Below are positions 43,529 through 52,809 of a stretch of 64,000 nucleotides of DNA, in pieces (within the stretch, counting starts at the first letter, position 1; every line of letters starts with the position of its first letter). The stretch is from Chromatiales bacterium (GTDB taxonomy: Bacteria; Pseudomonadota; Gammaproteobacteria; UBA6429; Thiohalophilaceae). A program made the position numbers and the translations under genes. Location: positions 90,429-154,428 of the forward strand of contig JALVOC010000006.1 of NCBI GenBank assembly GCA_027032075.1. The letters are read 5' to 3'. Under the pieces are notes generated by a model that saw nothing but the letters and a program-made list of their open reading frames with translations, was not told the origin of the DNA and did not search any database.

Positions 43529-44923
43529 TTACGCCCGCCGCCAGGTCGTGCCTTCTGGTCCATCTTCCAGGATGATCCCCTTTTCCTTGAGTTCATCGCG
43601 GATACGGTCACTCTCGGCCCAATCCTTGTTTTTCCTCGCCTCGTTACGCTGCGCAATCAGTGCCTCGATGGCCGCATCGTCCAGCCCCCCGCTCGAGCGG
43701 CCACCCCGCAGAAAAGATTCCGCGTCACGGCCAAGCAGTCCCAACAAACCGGCCAGTTGCCGCAGCACTGCCGCATGATACCGGGCCGTATCCGGCGCGT
43801 TCTCCCGGTGTTTGTTAATGGCATGCGCAACATCGAACAGTATCGCCAGCGCCTCCGGGGTATTGAAATCATCCTGCATCGCCGCATGAAAACGCTGTAC
43901 ATGCGGATCTTCCTCTTCGCCTTTCACGTCAGCCGCTTCGATTCCCCTGAGTGCGGTATAGAGGGTGGTCAATGCTGCTTTGGCATTCTCCAGATGTTGA
44001 TCGGAATAGTTCAACGGACTGCGATAATGGCTGGTCAGAATGAAATAACGCAGCACCTCGGGATCATATCGACTGGTGACTTCCCGGATAGTGAAAAAAT
44101 TACCCAGTGACTTGGACATCTTTTCCTCATCCACCCGCACAAAGCCGTTATGCATCCAGACATTGACAAACTTTTCCCCGGTCGCCGCCTCCGACTGGGC
44201 GATTTCATTTTCATGGTGGGGAAACTGCAAATCCAGACCACCACCATGGATGTCGAAATGGTTGCCCAGGCAATGGGTGGACATGGCCGAGCACTCGATG
44301 TGCCAACCCGGCCGTCCCAACCCCCAGGGGGACCCCCAACTCGGCTCACCCGGCTTGGCGGCTTTCCAAAGCACAAAATCAAGCGGATCCCGCTTTGCCT
44401 CGTCCACCGCCACCCGTTCCCCGGCGCGAAGATCCTCCAGATGTTTACCCGACAACTGGCCATAGGCGGGAAATTTGCTCACCGAATAGTAGACATCCCC
44501 GTTGTCCGCCACATAGGCGACCCCCTTCTCCACCAGGCTCTGAATCATCTCGATGATCTCCTGCATGTGGCGGGTAGCGCGTGGCTCCACCGTCGGCGGC
44601 AACACACCCAGTGCCTCGATATCCCGGTGCATCTCGTCAATGAAACGGGCGGTCAGTGATTCGATAGACTCATGATTTTCGTTGGCGCGGGAAATGATTT
44701 TATCATCGATATCCGTGATGTTTCTCACGTAGGTGACATGCTCCTTGCCATACAGGTGGCACAGGTAGCGGTACACGACATCAAACACCACCAGCACCCG
44801 CGCATGCCCCACATGACACATGTCGTAAACAGTCATGCCGCACACATACATGCGCACGTTTTTTTCATCAATCGGTTTGAACGGGGCTTTTACCCCGGTA
44901 AGATTATTGTGTATTTCCAGCAT
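43529..44923 (-). CDS. cysS: CysS, cysteinyl-tRNA synthetase
   Basis: 464 residues. Class I synthetase: zinc site and HIGH-type motif in [39 protein letters not shown] with zinc ligands, and [12 protein letters not shown] (KMSKS). The C-terminal anticodon domain ends [19 protein letters not shown]. Full length for the family. Confidence 0.97.
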   Translation of the reverse strand: MLEIHNNLTGVKAPFKPIDEKNVRMYVCGMTVYDMCHVGHARVLVVFDVVYRYLCHLYGKEHVTYVRNITDIDDKIISRANENHESIESLTARFIDEMHRDIEALGVLPPTVEPRATRHMQEIIEMIQSLVEKGVAYVADNGDVYYSVSKFPAYGQLSGKHLEDLRAGERVAVDEAKRDPLDFVLWKAAKPGEPSWGSPWGLGRPGWHIECSAMSTHCLGNHFDIHGGGLDLQFPHHENEIAQSEAATGEKFVNVWMHNGFVRVDEEKMSKSLGNFFTIREVTSRYDPEVLRYFILTSHYRSPLNYSDQHLENAKAALTTLYTALRGIEAADVKGEEEDPHVQRFHAAMQDDFNTPEALAILFDVAHAINKHRENAPDTARYHAAVLRQLAGLLGLLGRDAESFLRGGRSSGGLDDAAIEALIAQRNEARKNKDWAESDRIRDELKEKGIILEDGPEGTTWRRA

Positions 44924-45213
44924 CGCTTCGCTTCTTGTTCATTCTGTCCAGGGTTGGTTCCCCATCCCTTGTAAATATCACCCAATGCATGTGTACCCCG
45001 CCAGCCGGATAACGGGGTGCAAAAACTGACCGGTTTATTATGCTCTCCCGCACATGGCGGGATAACCCATACCGGGTGAACACCTATTCCGTCCGATCGT
45101 TCAAGGGTAACTGAAACGGGCGCCGGGCTCAAAATCCGCTCAAGTCTCTTTATCCCTTGGGTCAAACACATTATTATGCACCCTTCCGAACATTTAATGG
45201 GCATGAAACGACG
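44924..45213. other. cysS-ppiA divergent intergenic region
   Basis: 290 bases between divergent genes; both promoters should lie here. I see small palindromes (CCGCCAGCCGG, GTGCAAAAAC region) but no element I can name. Confidence 0.4.
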
Positions 45214-45807
45214 ATGAAACGACTTTTTACGCTATTAACGCATACCCTGCTCCTGGTTTTTGCCGCGACCAGCCACGCCGCGGATGCGCCACGGGTGAAG
45301 ATAGAAACCAGCATGGGCAACATTGTTGTCGAACTGAATGCGGAAAAAGCCCCGCGCAGCGTGGAAAATTTCCTCGCCTACGTGAAATCCGGCTATTATG
45401 ACAACACCATTTTTCATCGCGTGATCGACGGCTTCATGATCCAGGGCGGCGGTTTCACTCCTGAATACCAGCGTAAAGCCACCGATGCGCCGATTCTGAA
45501 TGAAGCCGACAACGGCCTGAAAAACACGCGCGGCACCATTGCCATGGCGCGCACCATGGATCCGCATTCGGCGACGGCGCAATTCTTTATCAACGTGAAA
45601 GACAACCCTTTTCTCGATCACACCAGCAAAACCCCGCGAGGCTGGGGTTACGCCGTCTTCGGCAGGGTTATCAAGGGAATGAACGTGGTGGATAAAATCC
45701 GCAAGGTCCGCACCGGCCCGGGCGGGCCGTTCCCGCAAGATGTGCCGCAAACCCCGGTGATTATCAAAAAAATGACGCTGCTCAATCCGCCAGCCACCGG
45801 CAAATAA
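45214..45807 (+). CDS. ppiA: Periplasmic cyclophilin-type peptidyl-prolyl isomerase
   Basis: 197 residues from ATG 45214; the frame extends upstream to 45157 but only the later start gives a signal peptide ([22 protein letters not shown]). Cyclophilin core: [35 protein letters not shown] and [14 protein letters not shown] with catalytic Arg in FHRV. It assists folding of exported proteins. It is followed 13 bases later by a cytoplasmic paralogue. Confidence 0.93.
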   Translation: MKRLFTLLTHTLLLVFAATSHAADAPRVKIETSMGNIVVELNAEKAPRSVENFLAYVKSGYYDNTIFHRVIDGFMIQGGGFTPEYQRKATDAPILNEADNGLKNTRGTIAMARTMDPHSATAQFFINVKDNPFLDHTSKTPRGWGYAVFGRVIKGMNVVDKIRKVRTGPGGPFPQDVPQTPVIIKKMTLLNPPATGK

Positions 45808-45820
45808 CCACAGGACAGAC

Positions 45821-46318
45821 ATGATGATTAAACTCAACACCAATTTCGGCACCATCGCCCTGGAACTCAATGCCGAAAAAGCGCCCATTACTGTGGAAAA
45901 TTTCCTGCAATACGCCCGTGATGGTTTTTACAACGGCACCATCTTCCACCGTGTTATCGACGGCTTCATGATCCAGGGAGGCGGCATGGAACCCGGCATG
46001 CTTGAAAAACCCACCCGCGATCCCATCAAAAACGAAGCCGACAACGGTCTGCAGAACACCCGCGGCAGCATCGCCATGGCACGCACACCTGATCCGGATT
46101 CGGCCACAGCACAGTTCTTCATCAATGTGGCGGACAACACTTTTCTCAACCACACTGCCCCCACGCCTGAAGGCTGGGGTTATTGTGTCTTTGGAGAAGT
46201 GACAGAAGGGATGGATGTGGTCGACAAGATCAAGGGCGTGGAAACCACCACCAAGGGCTTCCATCAGGATGTGCCCGCTGAGGATGTGATCATCGAATCC
46301 GTCGAGATCGTGGAATAA
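45821..46318 (+). CDS. ppiB: Cytoplasmic cyclophilin PpiB
   Basis: 165 residues, no signal peptide. The sequence is strongly similar to its neighbour: [74 protein letters not shown]. The ATG at 45821 or the next codon is the start, after AGGACAG. Tandem ppiA-ppiB followed by lpxH is a common gammaproteobacterial order. Confidence 0.95.
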   Translation: MMIKLNTNFGTIALELNAEKAPITVENFLQYARDGFYNGTIFHRVIDGFMIQGGGMEPGMLEKPTRDPIKNEADNGLQNTRGSIAMARTPDPDSATAQFFINVADNTFLNHTAPTPEGWGYCVFGEVTEGMDVVDKIKGVETTTKGFHQDVPAEDVIIESVEIVE

Positions 46319-46480
46319 CATCCGCTATTTGGCAGGAGCGGCTGCAGTCGGATCCTCTCCCGAAAAAAGAGGGTGTTGACACCACCGCAGTGATGCAGAA
46401 TATCATCTGATGGCCATGCCGTTACCGCAAAAGGGGCCGCGCCCTCCACACAAAGAGTTTTATCACCCTCCATATCAGCC

Positions 46481-47203
46481 ATGAGCATCCTGTTTATCTC
46501 CGATCTGCATCTGAGCGGACAACACCCTGAGACCACGGCGTTGTTCATTCACTTTCTCAACACCAGTGCACGCGAAGCCGAGGCAGTGTATATCCTCGGT
46601 GATCTGTTCGAAGCCTGGCTGGGTGACGATATGGTGCTGCCCGAATACAGGGAGGCCGTCGACGCAATGAAGGCGCTGAGCGATGCGGCTGTACCGCTTT
46701 ATGTAATGCACGGTAATCGTGACTTTCTTCTGGGAAAGGCCTTTGCCCGCATGAGTGGGGCACACATGCTGGCCGATCCTGCACGTATCGATCTCTATGG
46801 CACCCCCACGCTGCTGCTGCACGGCGACACACTCTGCACCGATGATCTGGCCTACCAGCAGTTTCGTGCGATGGTGCGCAATCCCGCGTGGCAACAGGCC
46901 ATGCTGGCCAAATCCCCGGAGGAAAGACTTGAACTGGCAAAACAATACCGGGAACAGAGTCAGGCGGAAACAGGCAGCAAGACCGAAGCCATCATGGACG
47001 TCAATCAACAGGCAGTCGAAAAACTGATGCGGGAAAAAGGAATCCGGCAGATGATCCACGGCCACACCCACCGCCCGGCAATCCACGAATTGACCGTCGA
47101 CGGTGAAAGCGCCCGCCGCATCGTCCTGGGCGACTGGTCTCAACAGGGTAATATGCTGAAATGCACGCCACAAAAATGCGAGTTGGTGAATTTCGGGCTC
47201 TGA
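46481..47203 (+). CDS. lpxH: LpxH, UDP-2,3-diacylglucosamine hydrolase
   Basis: 240 residues. Calcineurin-like phosphoesterase motifs: LFISDLHLSGQHPETT, YILGDLFEAWLGDD, MHGNRDFLLGK, LLLHGDTLCTDD and IHGHTHRPAIHEL. It makes lipid X in lipid A synthesis at the inner membrane. Length and motif set match the family fully. Confidence 0.96.
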   Translation: MSILFISDLHLSGQHPETTALFIHFLNTSAREAEAVYILGDLFEAWLGDDMVLPEYREAVDAMKALSDAAVPLYVMHGNRDFLLGKAFARMSGAHMLADPARIDLYGTPTLLLHGDTLCTDDLAYQQFRAMVRNPAWQQAMLAKSPEERLELAKQYREQSQAETGSKTEAIMDVNQQAVEKLMREKGIRQMIHGHTHRPAIHELTVDGESARRIVLGDWSQQGNMLKCTPQKCELVNFGL

Positions 47204-47270
47204 ACACGTGCAAACGGGATTTGCCCGGGACGTTGCCCGCTTTTCTCACGTAAAAAAACAGCTGTCCCGC

Positions 47271-47370
47271 CTAAACAAGTGTTCCGCATGCCAGTTCATT
47301 CAACATTATTGGCAGATTCCGGTTTCGCATCAGGGGCTTGAGTGGAATGGTATTCGGAACACTTGTTTAG
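47271..47370. mobile_element. Short hairpin repeat, family B copy 1
   Basis: 100 bp with ends CTAAACAAGTGTTCCG and its perfect complement. The core ACATTATTGGCAGATTCCGG onward is shared with the element at 52707-52799. The outer end lies inside the 3' end of the lipoprotein gene at 47367 and gives its stop codon. Confidence 0.85.
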
Positions 47371-48119
47371 TCGTCAAAAGAAACCTTGCCATCCCGGAAT
47401 TCCTGCACGGTGTAGTGTTTGTAATCCTTGGGCAGAACGAACAAATCCGCCATGACCTGATAATTTTCCTGGAAATCAATCAGGCTCCGGCCGGAACCCT
47501 TTTTACTCCATTCCTGCACCGGAAAACCAAACTGCAAATGACGGCCGGCGGCAAATGTGCTCATCGACATTTCACAGGCATCATGCATATCGGCAGGTAT
47601 TGCATTGAAAGTAACGGCACTGTCACTTGCCAGTATCTCGGTGAAAACATGCATCGCCTCAACCACGTCGGGGAACATCCCCGGGATGGTGATCACGTCA
47701 TAGCATATATCGCCGTTGGCGAGAAACTGGTGATGTTCCGGTTTCCTGCCCGCAACCGTAGGGGCATCCTGCATGTCTGTCAGCAGCTTGTGTTCCAGAT
47801 TCAGCTTGAAGGGGGGCTTGACCTTGACATTCTGACGGGTCACAGCCATGACGGTACGGTCGCTGCTGTTTACGCTGTAAATCACCTCTTTCCTGCGATC
47901 GAAAAGAATAAAATCCCGTGAACCTTCACCGTCATCAAAACGCATGAAATCATCGGTCACGAGCAGACGGGTCTTGTAGGGTTCCACATCCTTTTCGTAT
48001 TCCGTAAAGCTCAGCATGGTTGCCCCGCCTTTTACCCTTTCAAGCGGCTTGTCACAACCACTCAACCCGAAAAGAACCATCACGCAAAAAACAACAAAAC
48101 GCATAATTTCGGTCTTCAT
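47367..48119 (-). CDS. Lipoprotein of unknown function
   Basis: 250 residues. The signal MKTEIMRFVVFCVMVLFGLSGC has a lipobox with Cys at 22. The body is beta-rich (LLVTDDFMRFDDGEGSRDFILFDRRKEVIYSV) with a late helical part; one Cys pair (GDICYDVITI, HDACEMSM) could form a disulfide. No family recognised. The stop codon lies within the terminal repeat of the element at 47271-47370, so the original C-terminus may have been different. It overlaps the ferritin-like gene by 4 bases. Confidence 0.8.
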   Translation of the reverse strand: MKTEIMRFVVFCVMVLFGLSGCDKPLERVKGGATMLSFTEYEKDVEPYKTRLLVTDDFMRFDDGEGSRDFILFDRRKEVIYSVNSSDRTVMAVTRQNVKVKPPFKLNLEHKLLTDMQDAPTVAGRKPEHHQFLANGDICYDVITIPGMFPDVVEAMHVFTEILASDSAVTFNAIPADMHDACEMSMSTFAAGRHLQFGFPVQEWSKKGSGRSLIDFQENYQVMADLFVLPKDYKHYTVQEFRDGKVSFDD

Positions 48120-48913
48120 CCTGCTCCTTCCAAATAATCAAGTTCTGCTTCACTGAAACCGGCACGCAGTCTTGCCTGCCTGTCAAACGGCCCTTTGATA
48201 CGGCCTTTCATATATTGAGTCAATAAATCACGAAAGGTGGACTCCGCTTCGAGTTCCCGCTGCTTGCACAAATAGTGAAACCAGCGGGAGCCGATTTCAA
48301 CATGCCCCACTTCTTCCTGCTGAATGATTTTCAGGATAGCAACGGCTTCCTCATCACCTATTGCTGCCAGTTTTTTCATGATTCCCGGCGTCACATCCAG
48401 ACCACGGGCTTCCAGCACCCGGGGAACCAGTGCCATGCGCACCAGGGGATCGTGAGCGGTCTCCACCGCCATTTGCCATAAGCCGTCATGGGCGTCAAAG
48501 TCGCCATACGCAAAACCCAGGGTACGCAAATGATCCCGTAACAGATTGAAATGCCGCCCTTCTTCCGCTGCCACCCGTAACCAGTCAGTGTAATACGCGG
48601 CGGGCATGTCACGAAAGCGGTAAACCGCATCCAGCGCCAGGTTGATGGCATTGAACTCGATATGGCAAATTGCGTGGATCAAGGCCGCATGGCCGCTCGA
48701 TGTCGTCAGTTTGCGGCGGGGCAACTCCCGTGGCGCAACCAAGCGTGGTCTCACAGGCCGGCCTGGCTCAGCGATCGCTGACAGCGGCACCTCCCCCGTT
48801 TCCAGTCCGTCCGCCTGCCATGCACTGACGAGTTCATTGACACAGCTGATCTTTTGCGGCGGTTCGCACTGTTGCAGACAGCTTTCGGCACGTGCAAACA
48901 GATTTGACGACAT
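48116..48913 (-). CDS. DUF455 ferritin-like protein
   Basis: 265 residues. Ferritin-like di-iron pattern with helices carrying E and E-x2-H: HIEFNAINLALDAV, RVAAEEGRHFNLLRDHL and QQEEVGHVEIGSRWFHYL. This is the DUF455 family, distantly related to MiaE; its substrate is not known. Co-transcribed with the downstream lipoprotein. Confidence 0.9.
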   Translation of the reverse strand: MSSNLFARAESCLQQCEPPQKISCVNELVSAWQADGLETGEVPLSAIAEPGRPVRPRLVAPRELPRRKLTTSSGHAALIHAICHIEFNAINLALDAVYRFRDMPAAYYTDWLRVAAEEGRHFNLLRDHLRTLGFAYGDFDAHDGLWQMAVETAHDPLVRMALVPRVLEARGLDVTPGIMKKLAAIGDEEAVAILKIIQQEEVGHVEIGSRWFHYLCKQRELEAESTFRDLLTQYMKGRIKGPFDRQARLRAGFSEAELDYLEGAG

Positions 48914-49045
48914 TATCCTTCAGTTACCAAGACGAAACGAAATTCATCCAGCAGGGTTTTCTTCTCCGTTCCTGAAAGGAAGGGAGTGCCAAACCGGTAC
49001 AGGATTTTAATTCGGGATAAAACGATCATGCCAGATTATGGCATC

Positions 49046-50302
49046 TTATGCTGTTGAAGATTTGCAAACCAGAAGCAAATCCATGACATTCGTCCCGGTC
49101 GGACCGGTAGTGAGCAAATCACCAGTGGCATGCAGAAAGCTCCCCGCATCTGCGCGACGCAGGCAATCCTCCACCGAAAGGCCCTCCCTTTCCCCGCGCG
49201 CCAGCGTCTGCCCGTCCACCAGCGCCCCACAGTCATCACTCATGCCGTCACTGCCATCCGTTCCAGCGGCCAGCAAACAGATATCCTTCCGCCCGGCCAG
49301 CTCTTTGGCAGCGGCGAGGGCCAGATGCTGATTCCGCCCACCGCGACCCGGTTTGCCCGGCAGGGTCACGGTGGTCTCACCTCCCCACACATGCAGGCCG
49401 TCCGGCAGCGTCTCCAGCCCGGCGACCAGCCGCGCGGCAACCTCTTCCGCCTCACCCTCCAGCAGGGTCGCATGAAAATAAGCGGGAATACCTTCAGCCT
49501 GCACAAAGCGGCAGGCCGCCTCCGCCGCCTGCCGGTTGGTGGCAAGCAGATGATGTTCCACCGATTGACGTTCAGCGACGGGCGGCGGCCCAAGGATGTG
49601 GGACGCCCGCTGCTGCATCGTCTGAATCCAGGGAGGCACATCGAGCGCAGCCTCATCCGCCCTGGCAGCATAGTAAAACGGCGCAGAACCGATCAGCGTC
49701 AAATCATCCCCCGGCACATCCGATATCACCAGATTCAGCGCAGCCTGTCCCCTCAGCCGTTGCGCCAGGCGTCCGCCCTTGAGCGCGGAAACGGACTGAC
49801 GCACGCGGTTGACCTGGCGGATGGGCAAACCGCTTCCCAACAGCCATTCATTCAACGCCACCAGTTCGTTCAGTTCGATACCCTGCGGCAATACCTCCAC
49901 CAACGCCGAGCTGCCTCCCGAGAGAAGAATCAGCAAACAGGCGTCGGGCGACAAACTCTCCAGCAACGCCAGCACCGCCTCCCCCGCCGACAGGCTGCGT
50001 CCATCCGGCAACGGGTGGCCTGCCTCGAGGATACGGATCGAATCCGGTAGCCCCGCCTGCACGGCATACCCCTCGCGGGTCACCAGCAAACCGGCGCTGA
50101 TCCGCTCCCCCAGTGCCTCTACCGCCCCCCTTGCCATGCTGCCCGCCGCCTTGCCGATGGCGAGCAAGGTGACCGGTTTGTCGGGCAACGGATGGCTCTG
50201 CAAATATCGGGAAACACACGCCTTGCCCTCGACCGCCTCGATGGCCGCTGCATAGGCGCCCAACAACAGATGCCGGGGCTGTGCCACTAAACGCTTTTGC
50301 AA
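49046..50302 (-). CDS. Glycerate 2-kinase, MOFRL family (GckA/TtuD type)
   Basis: 418 residues. N-terminal Rossmann domain with LLAIGKAAGSMARGA and LILLSGGSSALVEVLPQGIEL, and a C-terminal MOFRL domain (GGETTVTLPGKPGRGGRNQHLAL, AAGTDGSDG). Members phosphorylate glycerate at O2; older annotation calls them hydroxypyruvate reductase TtuD. It serves glyoxylate or serine-derived carbon flow into glycolysis. Confidence 0.92.
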   Translation of the reverse strand: MQKRLVAQPRHLLLGAYAAAIEAVEGKACVSRYLQSHPLPDKPVTLLAIGKAAGSMARGAVEALGERISAGLLVTREGYAVQAGLPDSIRILEAGHPLPDGRSLSAGEAVLALLESLSPDACLLILLSGGSSALVEVLPQGIELNELVALNEWLLGSGLPIRQVNRVRQSVSALKGGRLAQRLRGQAALNLVISDVPGDDLTLIGSAPFYYAARADEAALDVPPWIQTMQQRASHILGPPPVAERQSVEHHLLATNRQAAEAACRFVQAEGIPAYFHATLLEGEAEEVAARLVAGLETLPDGLHVWGGETTVTLPGKPGRGGRNQHLALAAAKELAGRKDICLLAAGTDGSDGMSDDCGALVDGQTLARGEREGLSVEDCLRRADAGSFLHATGDLLTTGPTGTNVMDLLLVCKSSTA

Positions 50303-50525
50303 ATCGTGCTGCCTCTGAAACCCGGAATGCTACTCCGTTCTTTTGTCATCATTCCAATTGCAACTGCCGGAAGGGCTGCTATACCTACTGTATCGCTCGG
50401 AAAAGAAGGTTCATGCTTTCTTCTTAGATGTTTTCAGGAAAAAAACATTGCCGTCATCGTTGAACTGGTGCGGTGAGCACGAAACCTTTCTGCACCATCC
50501 CACCACACGCAAGGGAGAAAATGCA

Positions 50526-50741
50526 ATGATAGTGCCGAAACCCGTCTATGAAGCCATGCCCGTCCTGTATGTTGCCGGCGGTATTGCAGCAATCTCCACC
50601 GTGGATTCCATCATGTCCTTTATTTCAGGAATTCTTCTCGGCCTCTCCGGCGTGGTCGTGCTGTGCATGCGCCGTAATTATCGTGCTGCAAAAAAAGCCT
50701 ACATGCAAGACGATACCGAAACACACCCACCCGCAGGCTGA
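50526..50741 (+). CDS. Small membrane protein of unknown function
   Basis: 71 residues from ATG 50526, with GGGAG nine bases upstream; the frame is open from 50343 but lacks an earlier start of that quality. Two hydrophobic segments (VLYVAGGIAAISTVDSIMSF and ISGILLGLSGVVVLCM) make it a two-helix inner-membrane protein with a charged C-terminus. Family not recognised. A strong terminator follows. Confidence 0.7.
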   Translation: MIVPKPVYEAMPVLYVAGGIAAISTVDSIMSFISGILLGLSGVVVLCMRRNYRAAKKAYMQDDTETHPPAG

Positions 50742-50771
50742 ACCTGTTGCTGCGGTGGCAACATCCTCGTT

Positions 50772-50801
50772 CCCCCGCCCGGGTGACAACCCAGGCGGGG
50801 G
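50772..50801. terminator. Strong hairpin terminator
   Basis: CCCCCGCC..GGCGGGGG with the inner GGGT..ACCC pair makes a nearly unbroken 13-bp stem, followed by ATTTT. It ends the small gene at 50526 and may serve the convergent gene as well. Confidence 0.85.
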
Positions 50802-50810
50802 ATTTTCGAT

Positions 50811-51314
50811 CTAATCATCACGGTGCGGAAAAATTCCCCTGCGTGATGCCCTGACAGACAGATACCAGGCCGCCACAATCGCCAGGAAAGGAGTAAACAC
50901 CAACGGATAAAACATCATCGCAAACGGCACAGAGACATCCTGCAGATTCTCCGGGTCGTACCAGAAAAGGTAGGCGGCCACACCAGACAATACCGCCAGC
51001 AACAGCGCAATCGGCACAGACACCCATACCAGCCTGAAGAGAAGCGCCCACAGCGGCACCGCAGCGGGGAGACGCAAGAATTCCGGCCAGCGTCCATGAA
51101 GATAATGCACCAGCATTCCGCTGCTGATAACGATCACGGCAAGAACCACCAGTCCCCATACCGATGAATGATCACCCTGCGGAATCCATTTGAACAATTC
51201 CTCGGCAAACATCCCCACAATCATCCAGGCGAGACTCAAGGCAAACAACACCAACAGTATGCCGTGTCGCAACCAGCGCGAAATGGCATCGATCCTGGCA
51301 GGAATATTCATCAT
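50811..51314 (-). CDS. Multi-spanning membrane protein of unknown function
   Basis: 167 residues with four likely membrane helices (GILLVLFALSLAWMIVGMF, VWGLVVLAVIVISSGMLVHYL, VWVSVPIALLLAVLSGVAAYLF and FYPLVFTPFLAIVAAWYL). A WYDPENLQD loop lies between the last two. Family not recognised. It sits downstream of metZ. Confidence 0.75.
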   Translation of the reverse strand: MMNIPARIDAISRWLRHGILLVLFALSLAWMIVGMFAEELFKWIPQGDHSSVWGLVVLAVIVISSGMLVHYLHGRWPEFLRLPAAVPLWALLFRLVWVSVPIALLLAVLSGVAAYLFWYDPENLQDVSVPFAMMFYPLVFTPFLAIVAAWYLSVRASRRGIFPHRDD

Positions 51315-51333
51315 GAAAATTTCATGGTGCCGC

Positions 51334-52515
51334 TCAGTTTAGGCCCCTTTCTATATCCGCAATGATGTCTTCGATATTTTCCAGACCGACAGATATCCGG
51401 ATCAGGCCATCCGCAATGCCGGCTTCGGCACGTTCTTCATCCGTCAGGCGTCCATGGGTGGTGGTGGCCGGATGCGTAATGGTGGTTTTGCAGTCGCCCA
51501 GATTGGCGGTGATGGACAACAGTCTGGTTTGATCGATCAGTTTCCATGCCGCGTCCTTGCCACCCTTGAGCTCGAAGGACAAAACACCGCCAAAACCGCT
51601 TTGTTGCCTCCCGGCCAGTTCATGTTGTGGATGGCTTGCCAGCCCAGGATAATACACCCGCTCCACATTGGCATGCGCTTCAAGGAAACGGGCCAGCGCC
51701 AGGGCATTGTCACTATGGGCTTTCATGCGCAGGCTAAGGGTTTCCAGCCCCTTGAGAAACACCCAGGCGTTGAACGGGCTCATGGTGGGACCGGCGGTGC
51801 GCAAAAAACCATACACCCCCTCGCCCACCTCTTCCTGCCTGCCGACAACGGCGCCCCCCACACACCGCCCCTGGCCATCGATATACTTTGTGGCGGAATG
51901 GATCACGATGTCCGCCCCGAGCTTGAGCGGTTGTTGCAATGCCGGCGTGCAAAAAACATTATCCACCACCAGCAAACAATCATGTGCGTGCGCCAGCTCG
52001 GCCAAACGCCTGATGTCGGCAATGGTTGTCAACGGATTCGACGGCGTTTCCAGAAACAGCATGCGTGTTTCCGGAGTGATCGCCTCTTCCCATGCCTGCA
52101 GATCCGATAAGGGCACATAGGATATGTTGACGCCGAACGGTGTCAGGTACTTGTTGAACAGCACCACGGTACTGCCAAAAATGGCATTGGAGGAAACAAT
52201 ATGATCCCCGCTTTTCAACAGCCCCATACAGGTACTAAGAATGGCGGACATACCGGAAGCGGTCGCAACACAACACTCACCGCCTTCCAGTGCGGCCAGA
52301 CGTTGTTCGAAGGTGCGGACTGTTGGATTGGTGAAACGGGAATAGATGTTCCCCGGTATATCGCCCTTGAAACGTGCCGCAGCTTCGGCCGCACTGCCGA
52401 AAACATAACTGGATGTGGTAAAGATGGGTTCGGCATGCTCACCTTCAGCGGTACGAACCTGGCCGGCGCGCACCGCTAGCGTTTGCAAAGCCCATGTTTC
52501 GTCAAAATCCGACAT
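51334..52515 (-). CDS. metZ: MetZ, O-succinylhomoserine sulfhydrylase
   Basis: 393 residues, Cys/Met metabolism PLP family. EPIFTTSSYVFGSAAEAAARF, YSRFTNPTVRTFEQRLAALEGG, VVDNVFCTPALQQPLKLGAD and the PLP lysine in HSATKYIDGQGRC are seen. MetZ is favoured over MetB/MetC by the WALQTLAVRAGQ start and by its position after purF-cvpA, as in Pseudomonas. It uses sulfide to form homocysteine. Confidence 0.93.
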   Translation of the reverse strand: MSDFDETWALQTLAVRAGQVRTAEGEHAEPIFTTSSYVFGSAAEAAARFKGDIPGNIYSRFTNPTVRTFEQRLAALEGGECCVATASGMSAILSTCMGLLKSGDHIVSSNAIFGSTVVLFNKYLTPFGVNISYVPLSDLQAWEEAITPETRMLFLETPSNPLTTIADIRRLAELAHAHDCLLVVDNVFCTPALQQPLKLGADIVIHSATKYIDGQGRCVGGAVVGRQEEVGEGVYGFLRTAGPTMSPFNAWVFLKGLETLSLRMKAHSDNALALARFLEAHANVERVYYPGLASHPQHELAGRQQSGFGGVLSFELKGGKDAAWKLIDQTRLLSITANLGDCKTTITHPATTTHGRLTDEERAEAGIADGLIRISVGLENIEDIIADIERGLN

Positions 52516-52550
52516 GCTTCTCTCCTGAACCCGGTAGTGGAAAAACAGGC

Positions 52551-52605
52551 GGGCACAAAAAAACCCGCATCAGCTGTCGCTAAAGCAGGTCTTGCTCGCT
52601 TTAGC
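52551..52605 (-). promoter_or_regulatory. Structured leader upstream of metZ
   Basis: On the minus strand a GCTAAAGC..GCTTTAGC hairpin is followed by GCGGGTTTTTTTGTGCCCGC, a second hairpin holding a run of seven T. It could be an attenuator or a terminator; it fits no riboswitch class I can name. Confidence 0.4.
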
Positions 52606-52706
52606 TGTATTTGTAACGCGCCCGCAAGCTGGTAATCAAATCGGCGCAACAATTCAAGCTTATTTCAATTATGCTGTAATGTCAATTCACATCCAGCCAC
52701 CCACCA

Positions 52707-52799
52707 CTAAATTAAGTGTCCGAATACCAGACCATTTAACATTATTGGCAGATTCTGGTTTCGCATCAGGGGCAAAGATATTCGGAACACTTAATTTAG
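52707..52799. mobile_element. Short hairpin repeat, family B copy 2
   Basis: 93 bp with ends CTAAATTAAGTG and complement CACTTAATTTAG (one base missing in the left TGTCCG). The core ACATTATTGGCAGATTCTGG and TTTCGCATCAGGGGC match the element at 47271. It lies 10 bases from the purF stop. Confidence 0.85.
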
Positions 52800-52809
52800 C
52801 CACCCTCAT

